Of a DNA stretch of 64,000 nucleotides, positions 28,452-37,933 are shown in pieces. Below the pieces are notes generated by a model that did not search any database, had not been told where the DNA came from, and was given only the letters and a program-made list of their open reading frames with translations. Position 1 is the stretch's first letter. Every line of letters starts with the position of its first letter. Source of the stretch: Planctomycetota bacterium (GTDB lineage: Bacteria; Planctomycetota; UBA8108; UBA1146); assembly GCA_016776905.1 (NCBI GenBank), contig JADHSM010000014.1, forward strand, positions 30,745 through 94,744, written 5' to 3'. A program made the position numbers and the translations under genes.

Positions 28452-30929
28452 GTGCCAAAGTTTTTTGGACTCAGTCTCACAATTCTTTGCTTGGCAACCT
28501 CGGTTGCGTTTGCTCAGAACCCGGACGTTATCGTTGGAGATTTGCCGGATACCAACTCGTATGGAACGAGTGCTGGAACAGGTATCTACGCCTACTCCAT
28601 TGCGACAACCTCATGCAATATCGGGTCTGCGAATCTAGACTGGATCGCAAGTAGCAATCAGCATCCAGTGATCGCCCAGGACATGTTCCGTCTTCATGAT
28701 GGACGCTTTGTTCAAATCGGATCCTCTTGGCTCAAGCATGGTTTCTGTGCCCTCCAAAACACCGGACTTTGCCCCGGTTGTGGCGGCGGCGGAGGTTGCC
28801 TTCAGTTCTTGACGCCGGGTTGTGCCGATCCATACTCCGCAGGCCTCAATGGTAGCCAATCCAACCTTGGACCACGTTCACAGGTCAATGCTTACACAGG
28901 CTTCTTCCCATTCCCCTACGCTGCTCCTCCATGCCCTCCTAGCGAAAGCAACATCTGCCGCCGCTTGCAGGTGCAAGAAGACGACATCACGACAGCTCTC
29001 CACCCGGGAGCTCTCTTCTTTGTCAGTGGACAGTACGTAGCACTCGATGACTCGATCGCGGGGAACCAAGCCAACAACGCTTCATACCGTAGAGTCAATG
29101 TCGGCCAGACCGGTACCCGAGCTTTGAGTTTCGTGGGCGGAACAGAAATGATGTCCCCTCCGATTCAGGCATGGCAAGATTTCCAGCCTTCCGTCAATTT
29201 GGTGGATATTCAGATTGCGAATGAAGGTCTCTTCATTGCTGGATACGACGTCATTGATAATGGAAACGGCACATGGAACTACGAGTACGCAGTCTACAAC
29301 ATGTACTCCGATCGTTCTGCCGACAGTTTCTTTGTTCCGGTTCCTGCCGGTGCAACTTTATCCAATGTCGGATTCCATGACGTCACTTGGCATAGTGGAG
29401 AACCCTTCTCCGACGTGGACTGGGCCGTGACTCAGCAGTCGGGTGTAGGTATCACTTGGAGCACCGACAGTTTTGCAACTGATCCGAACGCAAATGCGCT
29501 TCGCTGGTCGATGATGTTCAACTTTCACTTCACATGTGACGCCCCACCCGCGGACAACACTGCCAGCATGGGCTTGTTTAAGCCCGGCAACGTTGGCGAT
29601 CCGGACGAGATGAACTTCACTGTCTCGGCACCTTCCGGAAACTTCATTCCAGGAGTTCAAAACTTGGTGTGTGATTCCGGTAGCATGGCTTCTCCTCTGG
29701 TGAACTTGAACTGGAGTAACGGAGATACCTACGACAACATTCTTGTTTCTCGTGGAGGAACACAGATTGCAACTCTTACCGGTTCTTCGACTTCATACAC
29801 TGATTCTGCAGCAGTGTTCGGGAACACCACCTACACCGTTCAGGGAATTCAGGGAAGCGTCAACACCGCGCAAGTCACTTGCGACAGCGCGATTACTCCA
29901 TTGGGACAAAGTGGATTGACCTGCGCCCAAGCGGATCCTGATTTCAGCGATGTGACTCTGAACTGGACCAATGGGATGATGTACGACGAGATTCGTATTC
30001 AGCGCAATGGATCAGAAATCGGCGTCTTGGGAGGAGCGACCACAAGTTACTCCGACACAGGTGCAACATTGGGTCCCCAGGCTTACACCGTTGAAGCCAT
30101 CGTGGGTGGCGTATCCGCTGGAATCAATGAATGCAACGTGACTGTTCTTGCACCTCCACCGCTGGGTTTCACCGTCACGGCAAATGATGCCAGCGGTTCA
30201 TACGACTCCGCCTCAGGTTCCGGAACCGCCACGATGATTCTTTCTGGCATTGAATCTTCTGCCAATACAGGCTACCCCAACGCTGTCACTGGTTTCTCAT
30301 TGGGCCTCAGTTTCGATGCGAATCTTTTGATCGCCACAGGAACCGACCCCAGTGTCATTGGTATTCCGGTCGACTTCTTCGACGGTCAACAAGCCCCCGG
30401 AGTTGTTACCGTGGGTTGCGTGGTCAGCTTCCTCGGAACCGCCACGATTCAGTTGGACAACGAGATAAACCTCGCTGCCATCAACTTCGACACGAACCCT
30501 GGTGGATTCACAGGTACCACAGGTCCTGTCTCCACAGACGTTTCCTTCCAAAATGGGGTTGCCGCCGGATCTCTTCCGGTCGATAACCTGATCGTGGTTG
30601 GAAGTGCTCCCATGCCTCCCACATTCGTGCATGGAGTCGTCACATTGGACTCTTCCGGGATTGTCTTTGTTCGAGGTGACGTCAATGCCGATAGCGCCAT
30701 CAACATTGCGGATGCGGTAACCGCTTTGAACTACTTGTTCAACGGTATAGCAGTATCCTGTGTCGACGCCGTCGATAGTAACGACGACGGAAGCGCCAAT
30801 GTTGCAGACGGTGTGTTCTTGCTTGGATTCCTCTTCAGTGGAGGAATCGCACCTCCTGCTCCGAACACTTGTGGAGCAGACCCGACTGCGGATAGCCTTG
30901 ACTGTCTGTCATTCAGTGCTTGTCCCTGA
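28452..30929 (+). CDS. Large secreted protein with two Fn3-like repeats, cohesin-like region and dockerin-like C-terminus
   Basis: 825 residues from GTG 28452, with AAAGGA seven bases upstream. Residues 1-22 are a clear signal peptide ending AFAQ. Residues about 25-395 are a Cys/Gly-containing domain I do not recognise (CPGCGGGGGCLQF near 110-120). Two similar Fn3-like repeats follow (about 397-485 and 490-570), each with NW(S/T)NG..YD.I and TSY.D elements. Residues about 571-735 look like a beta-sandwich, cohesin-like. The C-terminal DVNADSAINIADAVTALNYLF and DSNDDGSANVADGVFLLGFLF are paired EF-hand loops of dockerin type I style, common in planctomycetes. The gene is followed at once by a strong terminator, so it is transcribed alone. 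Confidence 0.75.
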   Translation: MPKFFGLSLTILCLATSVAFAQNPDVIVGDLPDTNSYGTSAGTGIYAYSIATTSCNIGSANLDWIASSNQHPVIAQDMFRLHDGRFVQIGSSWLKHGFCALQNTGLCPGCGGGGGCLQFLTPGCADPYSAGLNGSQSNLGPRSQVNAYTGFFPFPYAAPPCPPSESNICRRLQVQEDDITTALHPGALFFVSGQYVALDDSIAGNQANNASYRRVNVGQTGTRALSFVGGTEMMSPPIQAWQDFQPSVNLVDIQIANEGLFIAGYDVIDNGNGTWNYEYAVYNMYSDRSADSFFVPVPAGATLSNVGFHDVTWHSGEPFSDVDWAVTQQSGVGITWSTDSFATDPNANALRWSMMFNFHFTCDAPPADNTASMGLFKPGNVGDPDEMNFTVSAPSGNFIPGVQNLVCDSGSMASPLVNLNWSNGDTYDNILVSRGGTQIATLTGSSTSYTDSAAVFGNTTYTVQGIQGSVNTAQVTCDSAITPLGQSGLTCAQADPDFSDVTLNWTNGMMYDEIRIQRNGSEIGVLGGATTSYSDTGATLGPQAYTVEAIVGGVSAGINECNVTVLAPPPLGFTVTANDASGSYDSASGSGTATMILSGIESSANTGYPNAVTGFSLGLSFDANLLIATGTDPSVIGIPVDFFDGQQAPGVVTVGCVVSFLGTATIQLDNEINLAAINFDTNPGGFTGTTGPVSTDVSFQNGVAAGSLPVDNLIVVGSAPMPPTFVHGVVTLDSSGIVFVRGDVNADSAINIADAVTALNYLFNGIAVSCVDAVDSNDDGSANVADGVFLLGFLFSGGIAPPAPNTCGADPTADSLDCLSFSACP

Positions 30930-30952
30930 TACTTCTTGATCAAAGTATCTTC

Positions 30953-30990
30953 GGGGCGTGCGGGAATATCCCGCACGCCCCGTTTTTTTT
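30953..30990 (+). terminator. Rho-independent terminator
   Basis: A perfect 13-bp GC-rich stem (GGGGCGTGCGGGA paired with its complement) with the three-base loop ATA, followed by G and eight T residues. It lies 23 nt after the stop codon of the secreted-protein gene and is the best terminator in the window. Confidence 0.95.
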
Positions 30991-31099
30991 GACAAAAAAA
31001 CATAGCGACCCTGTAGACGTAAAACACTCAGAGATGAGATGGCGGACTTTGCCAGCTTCATTCATGGGTGAAGAGTCTGATCAGCGGGTGGACCAACAA

Positions 31100-32527
31100 C
31101 TAAACTTCGATGTCGAGCCAACGACGACGAAGAACAATCCACACACACAAACCGGATCGGACGACCCAGTCGAGAACTGTCGCGATCCATACCCCTTGTA
31201 ATCCCATTGCTGGAACTCCTAGCCCTCCATAGGCCAGCCACCATGCGAATGGAACCCGGAATCCCCATGACCCCAGAGCAGTGATCCACATCACTGGAAT
31301 ATTTGCTCCGGCTCCTCGCAGGCTTCCGGTCAAGGTTTCCGTCAGCATCAAGAATGGAACCTCGCATGCACCGATCATTAAACACATCGCAGCCAGCTGG
31401 CCCGTCTCATTTCTCAGTTCAAAAAACCCCACCAGATCTTCTGGGAAAAAGAACAATAAGAAAATGACAGGAGTGATGCATATTTGCGCCAGAAGACTAC
31501 TTCTCCAGGCACTCCGGAGAGCCGCCTTCTTTTGTCCGCAACCCAGTAATCGCCCTGAAACACTGGCAGCTGCCGCTTGAAATCCGTGTGCCGGCAAAAA
31601 GGCCAGTGACTGAATGGCAATGGCGGCCCGATGAGCAGCCATCGACATGGCGTCCAATTGGAATATGGCAAACTGATATACGACAAATCCAGAGTGGAAC
31701 AGAACAGCCGCACCCAATGCAGGAATACTCAACTTAATGATCTGACGAGCTTGACCTCGATCATATGAGAGTGCACCCGGTGTACGCAGACTCAATCGCT
31801 GACCACGCCTGTAGAACAAAACACCGAGAATCAGGACCACTTCTACGAGAGGAGCGAGGCCTGTCGCTAATCCAACGCCTTCGATTCCCATTTTCGGGAA
31901 TCCCCACAAACCATAAAGGAAGATCGCATTTCCCAGAATATTCACGAGGTTACTGACAACCCCACCCATGACGGGGAGCAATGATTCTCCAGCACCTCGG
32001 GTTGTCGATTCCAGAGTGACCGCAATCGCACGAAGGGGAAAGAGAAGAAGGAACCAAGTCAAATACCCGCTCGACTCCGATAGAATTAGAGATCGGGATT
32101 CGCTGTCTTCCACACCCAGTTGGGAGCCTAGCCAAGAGAGCCCTATATCCCTGCCGGCTATACAGAGAAGCGAAACCATCGACCCTAATCCCAATGCCAA
32201 GACAATAGAGGAAAACATACCCTGACTTGCCAAGAGTTGCTGACCTTCGCCACTGCGCCGAGCGACCACAGCACCGGCACCTATCGCCGTTACGGTAAAT
32301 ATCGTCGTCAGAGACCAACACAATGGCGAAACTAAATTGAGCGAAGCGAGGGACTCGTCTCCGCCCCCTAGAGCATCGGAAACCATGCGGGTATCCACGA
32401 GAAATTGGAGCGTATGAAGTAGGTATTGAAGGATTGCAGGAATGGCAAGACGAAGGATCTCTTTGTCCATCGCCCGTCCCTGTAAACCTGTTCTCAGATC
32501 TTCACCCGGAAGCGGTCTCGAACTCAT
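31100..32527 (-). CDS. MATE-family efflux transporter
   Basis: 475 residues with twelve predicted helices in two similar halves, as in MATE exporters. Typical segments are ILRLAIPAILQYLLHTLQFLVDTRMV near the N-terminus, the glycine-rich ESTTRGAGESLLPVMGGVVSNLVNILGNAIFLYG, and the second half starting IIKLSIPALGAAVLFHSGFVVYQFAI. It exports cationic or other small molecules using an ion gradient; the substrate is unknown. The ATG overlaps the aroB stop by 4 nt (ATGA), so the two are coupled, though no functional link is evident. Confidence 0.9.
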   Translation of the reverse strand: MSSRPLPGEDLRTGLQGRAMDKEILRLAIPAILQYLLHTLQFLVDTRMVSDALGGGDESLASLNLVSPLCWSLTTIFTVTAIGAGAVVARRSGEGQQLLASQGMFSSIVLALGLGSMVSLLCIAGRDIGLSWLGSQLGVEDSESRSLILSESSGYLTWFLLLFPLRAIAVTLESTTRGAGESLLPVMGGVVSNLVNILGNAIFLYGLWGFPKMGIEGVGLATGLAPLVEVVLILGVLFYRRGQRLSLRTPGALSYDRGQARQIIKLSIPALGAAVLFHSGFVVYQFAIFQLDAMSMAAHRAAIAIQSLAFLPAHGFQAAAASVSGRLLGCGQKKAALRSAWRSSLLAQICITPVIFLLFFFPEDLVGFFELRNETGQLAAMCLMIGACEVPFLMLTETLTGSLRGAGANIPVMWITALGSWGFRVPFAWWLAYGGLGVPAMGLQGVWIATVLDWVVRSGLCVWIVLRRRWLDIEV

Positions 32528-33609
32528 GAATCCCGTTCTAGGTTTTCCAACACTCGTCGAACCCGACTCGATTCGACAGTGTCGACGATGACATTCCCAG
32601 GCTTGACGGGGAGAACCCAGCGGAGTTGGCCCCCTCTTGTTTTTTTATCGGAACGCAATGCCTTCATCACTGGATCGATGTCGAGCGGCCCCATATTCGT
32701 GGGAAGCCCCACCTTCTGAAGGAGTTGAATCAGTCGAGTAACATTCTCGTCACTTCCCACTCCACACTCCTTGGCAAGCCTTGCCGAGAACACCATTCCT
32801 ATAGAGACGGCAGAACCATGAGGTAAAAAAGTTCCATTCCGGATCGCTTCCATCTCAAGTGCGTGGGCCAAAGTATGACCTAAATTGAGAATCTCTCTGC
32901 GTCCGGATTCATGCAAATCTTCGTTCACAATCGAAACTTTTACAGACATCGCTGATCGCAACACTTCAGGGCTCGGGATCAGATCCTCAGAGATCGCATC
33001 TGCATCATTCTCTAATTGGTGTAGAAGCGGAGTTTCACTCAGCCATGCAGCCTTGATCAATTCTGCCCAACCCTGCCTTCGCTCTTCCAAAGGAAGAGTC
33101 GACAGGAGAGAACGATCCACAATCACCTGTTCAGGAAGATGGAACGATCCAATTCGATTTTTAACACCCCCCTGATGCACAGCGGTCTTACCGCCAATGT
33201 GTGCATCGACCATCGCTAACAAAGTTGTGGGAATAGCCAACCATGGTGTACCACGATGCCAAACTGAGGCGGCAAACCCTACAGCATCTCCCAGACTGCC
33301 ACCTCCCATGACAACGACTCGACCCGCCCGATCCAGTGACGCTTGGCCCATCGCCTCAATGATGTTCTGCCACCCGTTCGGGTCTTTTAATCCTTCTCCA
33401 CCTTGCAAGTTCTCTAATTTGAATGGAATCCCCCGCTCTTCGCAGGTCTCTTGCAAAGGAGTGGAGCAATGTTCAGGGATTTTATTATCCCTAAAAACCA
33501 GAACAGAAGTCACACCATTGGGTAACCAAAGATCGAAGTCATGAAGAGACTGCATGTGAATCTTGCAGTCACCTGCTGCGGATGAGATCAATAGTGGATT
33601 CAAACTCAT
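32524..33609 (-). CDS. aroB: 3-dehydroquinate synthase
   Basis: 361 residues from ATG 33609, which shares one base with the upstream stop (TGATG). The NAD-binding and catalytic pattern is clear: VVVMGGGSLGDAVGFAASVW, RGTPWLAIPTTLLAMVDAHIGGKTAV, KNRIGSFHLPEQVIVD, and LNLGHTLAHALE with metal-binding histidines. It converts DAHP to 3-dehydroquinate in the shikimate pathway. Length is normal. Neighbours are a membrane protein upstream and a MATE exporter downstream; no other aro gene is in the window. Confidence 0.95.
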   Translation of the reverse strand: MSLNPLLISSAAGDCKIHMQSLHDFDLWLPNGVTSVLVFRDNKIPEHCSTPLQETCEERGIPFKLENLQGGEGLKDPNGWQNIIEAMGQASLDRAGRVVVMGGGSLGDAVGFAASVWHRGTPWLAIPTTLLAMVDAHIGGKTAVHQGGVKNRIGSFHLPEQVIVDRSLLSTLPLEERRQGWAELIKAAWLSETPLLHQLENDADAISEDLIPSPEVLRSAMSVKVSIVNEDLHESGRREILNLGHTLAHALEMEAIRNGTFLPHGSAVSIGMVFSARLAKECGVGSDENVTRLIQLLQKVGLPTNMGPLDIDPVMKALRSDKKTRGGQLRWVLPVKPGNVIVDTVESSRVRRVLENLERDS

Positions 33610-34643
33610 CAATCATCTTCCCTATGGGGTGCATGATCATGAGGATCCTTATCCTCGGATCCTCCACTCTCAGAGGACGTTAACCCAGATTCTTCGATCT
33701 CCGATGAATCCTTCTGATCAGAAGAGCGACTCTCATCCTTTCGAGGATTCGATTTTTTTCGGAGAGGTCTTCGTGCGATCGATCGAGAGTAAAAAATAGC
33801 TCCCAGAATCAGAGTGAAGCCTCCGATGGCAGAAAGAATCCAGAATGAGTTCTGAGACCACTTCGAGCGCTGAGAAAAAGGGTTCTCATAAGGATCCAAC
33901 CTTCCACACACCCACTCGGGAACCATTCCAAATCGTCCCTCCATATCTTCGTATGTGTAAAGCCGGAAAAAATCTCCTGTAACAAGCACATCTGTTCCTC
34001 TAGGAAGATTTCGGGGCTTGGAGATAAAGTTGATTCGGTGTAATCGACCTGACCTATCCGATCCAAAAGCTTCCCAAACTCGAGTGAGATTCGACTCATT
34101 TGGGGGCAACAATCTCACTCGTGGGTTCTCAACCAAGGAGATGACGAACAAGAACCTTTGCCCTCTTAACTCTTTAGATCTCTCCGCAAGCTCTGGGACC
34201 GCCGGGGGTTCCGTAATTTCAGAGGGTGCCCAATCACTTCTCCACCGGTGAAGCAGATAGTAAAGCCCCGACATTTCATCAGGCCCTTCGAGAAGAGCCT
34301 CTCCATCACGGACGAGATCCAGCACTGCAGGATTTTCCTGGAATGACTCTGGACTCGCGGGCTCGCTAATCTCCGGCAGTGACACAGGAGCAGGAGCCTC
34401 GCCTTGAGAATTGCTCAGGTTATCAGGAACGACATCTCCTGATGGGACAGAAGATCCCTGAACCACTTCCCCAGGAAGCACAGGGGCCATGGCTGAATCG
34501 GTATCTGTTTTTTGGGCGGACCAAACTGTCAATACGAGTGCGATCAACAGCGCGATGGAACCGAGAATACGAAATCTCTCCCTATTGGAGAGACCCACCC
34601 TCTCGGGGCGATATTTTTTGGGGCCAAAGTAAACCATGCCCAT
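33609..34643 (-). CDS. Membrane protein of unknown function between lpxB and aroB
   Basis: 344 residues. One helix (ILGSIALLIALVLTVWSA) near residue 30 and a second (SFWILSAIGGFTLILGAIFYS) near 270 bracket an extracytoplasmic region. A Pro/Ser/Glu-rich linker (about 50-110) is followed by a compact domain (about 140-255) that contains 'GTDVLVTGDFFRLYTYEDMEG', reminiscent of an OB-like fold. The C-terminus is a highly charged tail of Ser, Asp, Glu, Lys ending in HDHAPHRED. I do not recognise a family. It lies 20 nt after lpxB, and its stop overlaps the aroB start. Confidence 0.6.
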   Translation of the reverse strand: MGMVYFGPKKYRPERVGLSNRERFRILGSIALLIALVLTVWSAQKTDTDSAMAPVLPGEVVQGSSVPSGDVVPDNLSNSQGEAPAPVSLPEISEPASPESFQENPAVLDLVRDGEALLEGPDEMSGLYYLLHRWRSDWAPSEITEPPAVPELAERSKELRGQRFLFVISLVENPRVRLLPPNESNLTRVWEAFGSDRSGRLHRINFISKPRNLPRGTDVLVTGDFFRLYTYEDMEGRFGMVPEWVCGRLDPYENPFSQRSKWSQNSFWILSAIGGFTLILGAIFYSRSIARRPLRKKSNPRKDESRSSDQKDSSEIEESGLTSSESGGSEDKDPHDHAPHREDD

Positions 34644-34663
34644 AGCATAACAGGCAATCTGGC

Positions 34664-35797
34664 TCAGGTCAGCGAAACACCACTTCCCGGTATCCTTTCG
34701 AGAATAGACCTTGCGGCCTTTTCACTGGCACCTGGGTGAAATTTTCCCTTCCTCAATTCGACCAGTCTTGCGACCTGCTCACTCGCCGCCTGATCGTCTA
34801 AAAGAGGTCTCGCTAGACGGGCTACTGCAGCTCCATCTCCAGGCTCAATCAATCGCTCAGGCACGACCGCTTCACCCGCAAATAAATTGACCAGCGAAAA
34901 GAATGGAGCAACACCCATCAAAGAATACATCGACCTCTGTAATTCATTCGCCGGATACGCCACCACCATAGGGACACCATGCCATGCGGTCTCCAGAGTG
35001 GCTGTTCCAGAGCAGACGATCGCCAGGCGAGCCCTCGCCTGAAGAGCACGAGATTCTCCAACGTAAACATGAATGTCAGAATCTCCGGCTCTGATCTCAT
35101 CGATCAATGGCCGCAATTCTTCCCTCTGGCAAGAGACCCATATTTCAAGGTCAGGACGATCTTGTTTCAATTCACGTGCTGCGCTTATTAAAGCAGGTAA
35201 TCCATTTTGAAGTTCTTGTCTGCGACTCCCTGGTAAAAGAGCCAAAATAGGCGCGTCACCGTCACGAGGAATCTCCGCCATCTCTCCGGCATCGGAGAGA
35301 TGGTCAAACACAGGATTTCCAACATGACGGACATCCGGGTGGAAGGGCGCATAAAGTTGCTCTTCAAAAGGAATGACCACCAACAATTGATCCGCGCACC
35401 TTGCGATACGCTTAATACGCCAAGGAGCCCACGCCCAGACTTGGGGACAAATGTAGTAGGTGACCGGAATCCCCATACGCCGAGCGATCGCCGCCAAATT
35501 TCCATGAAGACCCGGATAGTCGATGACCACGAGGTGATCAGGAGGAGAACTGAGCAACTCCTCCACGAATCTTGCAGAATGATCGAGGATAGAACCCATT
35601 TGAGCGATCACGGGCAACCAGCCCATCACTGCTTTATCGGTTCTGTCAGCCCTTAAAGTCGCTCCCGACTTTGCAAGATGCTGCCCCCCGATCGCGTCGA
35701 CTTGGAGATCTGGACTGAGCTTCAGGCACTCCTTAACGAGCCGTGCCCCATGAAGATCGCCAGAAGGTTCTCCCGCACAAACAAGAATCCTAGGCAC
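34664..35797 (-). CDS. lpxB: Lipid-A-disaccharide synthase
   Basis: 377 residues from GTG 35797, giving MPRILVCAGEPSGDLHGARL, the canonical N-terminus; a TTG at 35830 would add 11 residues. It overlaps the upstream amidotransferase-like gene by 8 nt. Other conserved segments are VIDYPGLHGNLAAIARRMGIPVTYYICPQVWAW and SGTATLETAWHGVPMVVAY. It joins UDP-diacylglucosamine and lipid X in lipid A synthesis, evidence for an LPS outer membrane. No other lpx gene is nearby. Confidence 0.95.
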   Translation of the reverse strand: MPRILVCAGEPSGDLHGARLVKECLKLSPDLQVDAIGGQHLAKSGATLRADRTDKAVMGWLPVIAQMGSILDHSARFVEELLSSPPDHLVVIDYPGLHGNLAAIARRMGIPVTYYICPQVWAWAPWRIKRIARCADQLLVVIPFEEQLYAPFHPDVRHVGNPVFDHLSDAGEMAEIPRDGDAPILALLPGSRRQELQNGLPALISAARELKQDRPDLEIWVSCQREELRPLIDEIRAGDSDIHVYVGESRALQARARLAIVCSGTATLETAWHGVPMVVAYPANELQRSMYSLMGVAPFFSLVNLFAGEAVVPERLIEPGDGAAVARLARPLLDDQAASEQVARLVELRKGKFHPGASEKAARSILERIPGSGVSLT

Positions 35798-36506
35798 TGT
35801 CCAATTCCAATCGCGAGCGAACCTGCTCAATAAAACGATTCAGAATAAAATGCCCCAACGGTTCTTCTCGATTCAATTCCGGATGCCACTGAATACCAAT
35901 GATGCGTTCCGCTGGATCGCAACAGGCTTCAATGATTCCATCTGAGGTACTGGCCAAAATTCTCCAGTCTGTCGGCAACGTTGCAACGGATTGATGATGA
36001 CTGGAATTCACTTCAAAGCTTCCAGGAGGCAATCCTCCCCCTTGAAATCCGTGCCATTGAACAATATGGCTGGGTAAATCACCTTTTCCGATTCTTCGAT
36101 GCTGAATCGGATCTTTGACTTCACTTTCGATATCTCCATAAATGGTTCCACCTGCTGCCCAGCAGAGGGCTTGCAATCCACCGCATACTCCAAGGACTGG
36201 AAGGTCGCTCTTTATCAGCCAACTCGCCCAATTTAAATCGGTTTCTTCCCTCCTCGGATGCACTTCAAGATACCGATCGGGGATTTCTCCAGAAGCGGGA
36301 AGAGAACATTTGTAGTCATCTCCACCGATGAGAAAAAATCCATCCAGACCGGAAGCCACTTCTTGAGGAAGCACTCCTGGAGGAAAGATCACCGGGATCC
36401 CTCCATGCTGGATGATCAGGTCACTATAGAGGATGTTCATTCGAGTCACGGTACGACCCGAATCCTCCACGAAGACGTCGGTGTTGAATCCGATTTTTGG
36501 TTTCAT
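35790..36506 (-). CDS. Class I glutamine amidotransferase-like / gamma-glutamyl hydrolase (peptidase C26)
   Basis: 238 residues. The nucleophile elbow VLGVCGGLQAL contains the cysteine, and IIGIQWHPELN gives the His and Glu of the triad. PGVLPQEVASGLDGFFLIGGDDY is typical of the C26/PuuD group, which hydrolyses gamma-glutamyl bonds such as in gamma-glutamyl-GABA. Substrate cannot be told from the sequence. It overlaps lpxB by 8 nt and is divergent from folC, another gamma-glutamyl enzyme (ligase), separated by 116 nt. Confidence 0.85.
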   Translation of the reverse strand: MKPKIGFNTDVFVEDSGRTVTRMNILYSDLIIQHGGIPVIFPPGVLPQEVASGLDGFFLIGGDDYKCSLPASGEIPDRYLEVHPRREETDLNWASWLIKSDLPVLGVCGGLQALCWAAGGTIYGDIESEVKDPIQHRRIGKGDLPSHIVQWHGFQGGGLPPGSFEVNSSHHQSVATLPTDWRILASTSDGIIEACCDPAERIIGIQWHPELNREEPLGHFILNRFIEQVRSRLELDSA

Positions 36507-36622
36507 GACTTCTCCCTGGAAATCCTCTTCGAATTGCTGATATCCAGATGCTGTGACATGGACAGACCTTCGTCAATGCCGCATCGTTGATGTGGCGAAG
36601 AAAGACTGGAGAAAGAACCCCG

Positions 36623-37933
36623 ATGATCGATATTCCTCCTCCCCCCGAGAATCCCCTCGAATTGGAATCCTGGCTGGCTTCCTTTACGAACTGGGAGAAA
36701 CAACTCCCTCTGGGTAAGGAAAAACGAGAACTGGGGCCGACACGCTGTCGCCGGTTGCTGGATCGGGCGCAACTGGACACCCGGGGAACTCGTGTGTTTC
36801 AGATTGCAGGGTCCAAAGGAAAAGGCTCGACCGTACTCTGGCTCGAAACACTGCTATCGGAGAGAGGGCTCAGTGTCGGTGCCACAACTTCGCCGCATCT
36901 CCATTCTTTGGAAGAACGCATCCGAATCCAGCAACAACCCGTCCCCTTTCAACGCCTTCTCAAGGCACTGAAAACTCTCTATCCGGCCCTGCTTGCCGGA
37001 CAAAGCCTAGGAGATCCAACTCCCACATTTTTCGATCTCTGGACAGTTTTATTCATCCAACTGGCACTCGAAGAAAAATGTGAAGTCATATTACTGGAAG
37101 TGGGTCTGGGAGGTCCTCTCGATTCAACGACGGCCATCCCTCATGACGTGGGAATTTTAACGACCGTAGATCTGGAACACCGTGAGTTATTGGGAGACAC
37201 GATCGAGGAAATCGCCGCGGAAAAATCGAAAATCTCCCGCTCTGGCTTCCCCTTTGTCATATCGCAAGGGCAACATCAAAAGACCGCCCTCGAAATAGCC
37301 GAAGAAAAACGAGCCCTACCGATTCTGGCGAAGCTGGATTCACGAATCCCTGATTCGGTCCCCACACACCAAAAAATAAATGCTTCAGCGGCATTGGCCG
37401 CTCTCGAAGTCGGAGACATTTATCAAGCCTGGTCGAAGGAAGAAGTCCAGCAGGCTTGGGATCTCTTGGAGCTCCCCGGAAGACTTGAAATCATTCCCGG
37501 AGATCCCCCTCTTCTGCTCGACGGTGCTCATACTCCCGCTTCCATGGCTGCATTTGCTGAAGCCTTTCAGAAGCGAAGGAAATCGGGTGACGATGAAGCC
37601 AGTACAAAAGGAGCTATCGTCCTCGGAATGCTCTCCGACAAAGAACCCTTATTGACGCTCCAACACCTCTTAGACCTCGAACCTTTTCCAGATATCTGCA
37701 CACTCACAGTCCCGACAAAACGAGGTCTCAGCGCTGAGGAACTCGCAGAAGTGCTGAAATCCATGCTCAATAACGAAATCGCACATCATTCCATCCACAT
37801 CGCGAAAGACCCCGAATCTGCGCAGGAATGGTTAATTAAAAAAGCCGCAATCGGCGAACCGATTGCGGCGACAGGTTCTATGTACTTAGCCGGACTCGTC
37901 AGAAACTCTTGGCTCGACCGAAATCAAGCTTAA
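36623..37933 (+). CDS. folC: Folylpolyglutamate synthase / dihydrofolate synthase
   Basis: 436 residues from ATG 36623, with GGAG about ten bases upstream; a TTG at 36587 is in frame but less likely. The Mur-ligase-type ATP site is VFQIAGSKGKGSTVLWLETLL, followed by SPHLHSLEERIRI, LLEVGLGGPLDSTTA and DLEHRELLGDTIEEIAAEKS with the metal-binding His/Glu. The C-terminal domain includes LLLDGAHTPASMAAFAEA. It adds glutamate to folates. The stop codon overlaps that of convergent clpC (shared TTAA). Confidence 0.93.
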   Translation: MIDIPPPPENPLELESWLASFTNWEKQLPLGKEKRELGPTRCRRLLDRAQLDTRGTRVFQIAGSKGKGSTVLWLETLLSERGLSVGATTSPHLHSLEERIRIQQQPVPFQRLLKALKTLYPALLAGQSLGDPTPTFFDLWTVLFIQLALEEKCEVILLEVGLGGPLDSTTAIPHDVGILTTVDLEHRELLGDTIEEIAAEKSKISRSGFPFVISQGQHQKTALEIAEEKRALPILAKLDSRIPDSVPTHQKINASAALAALEVGDIYQAWSKEEVQQAWDLLELPGRLEIIPGDPPLLLDGAHTPASMAAFAEAFQKRRKSGDDEASTKGAIVLGMLSDKEPLLTLQHLLDLEPFPDICTLTVPTKRGLSAEELAEVLKSMLNNEIAHHSIHIAKDPESAQEWLIKKAAIGEPIAATGSMYLAGLVRNSWLDRNQA

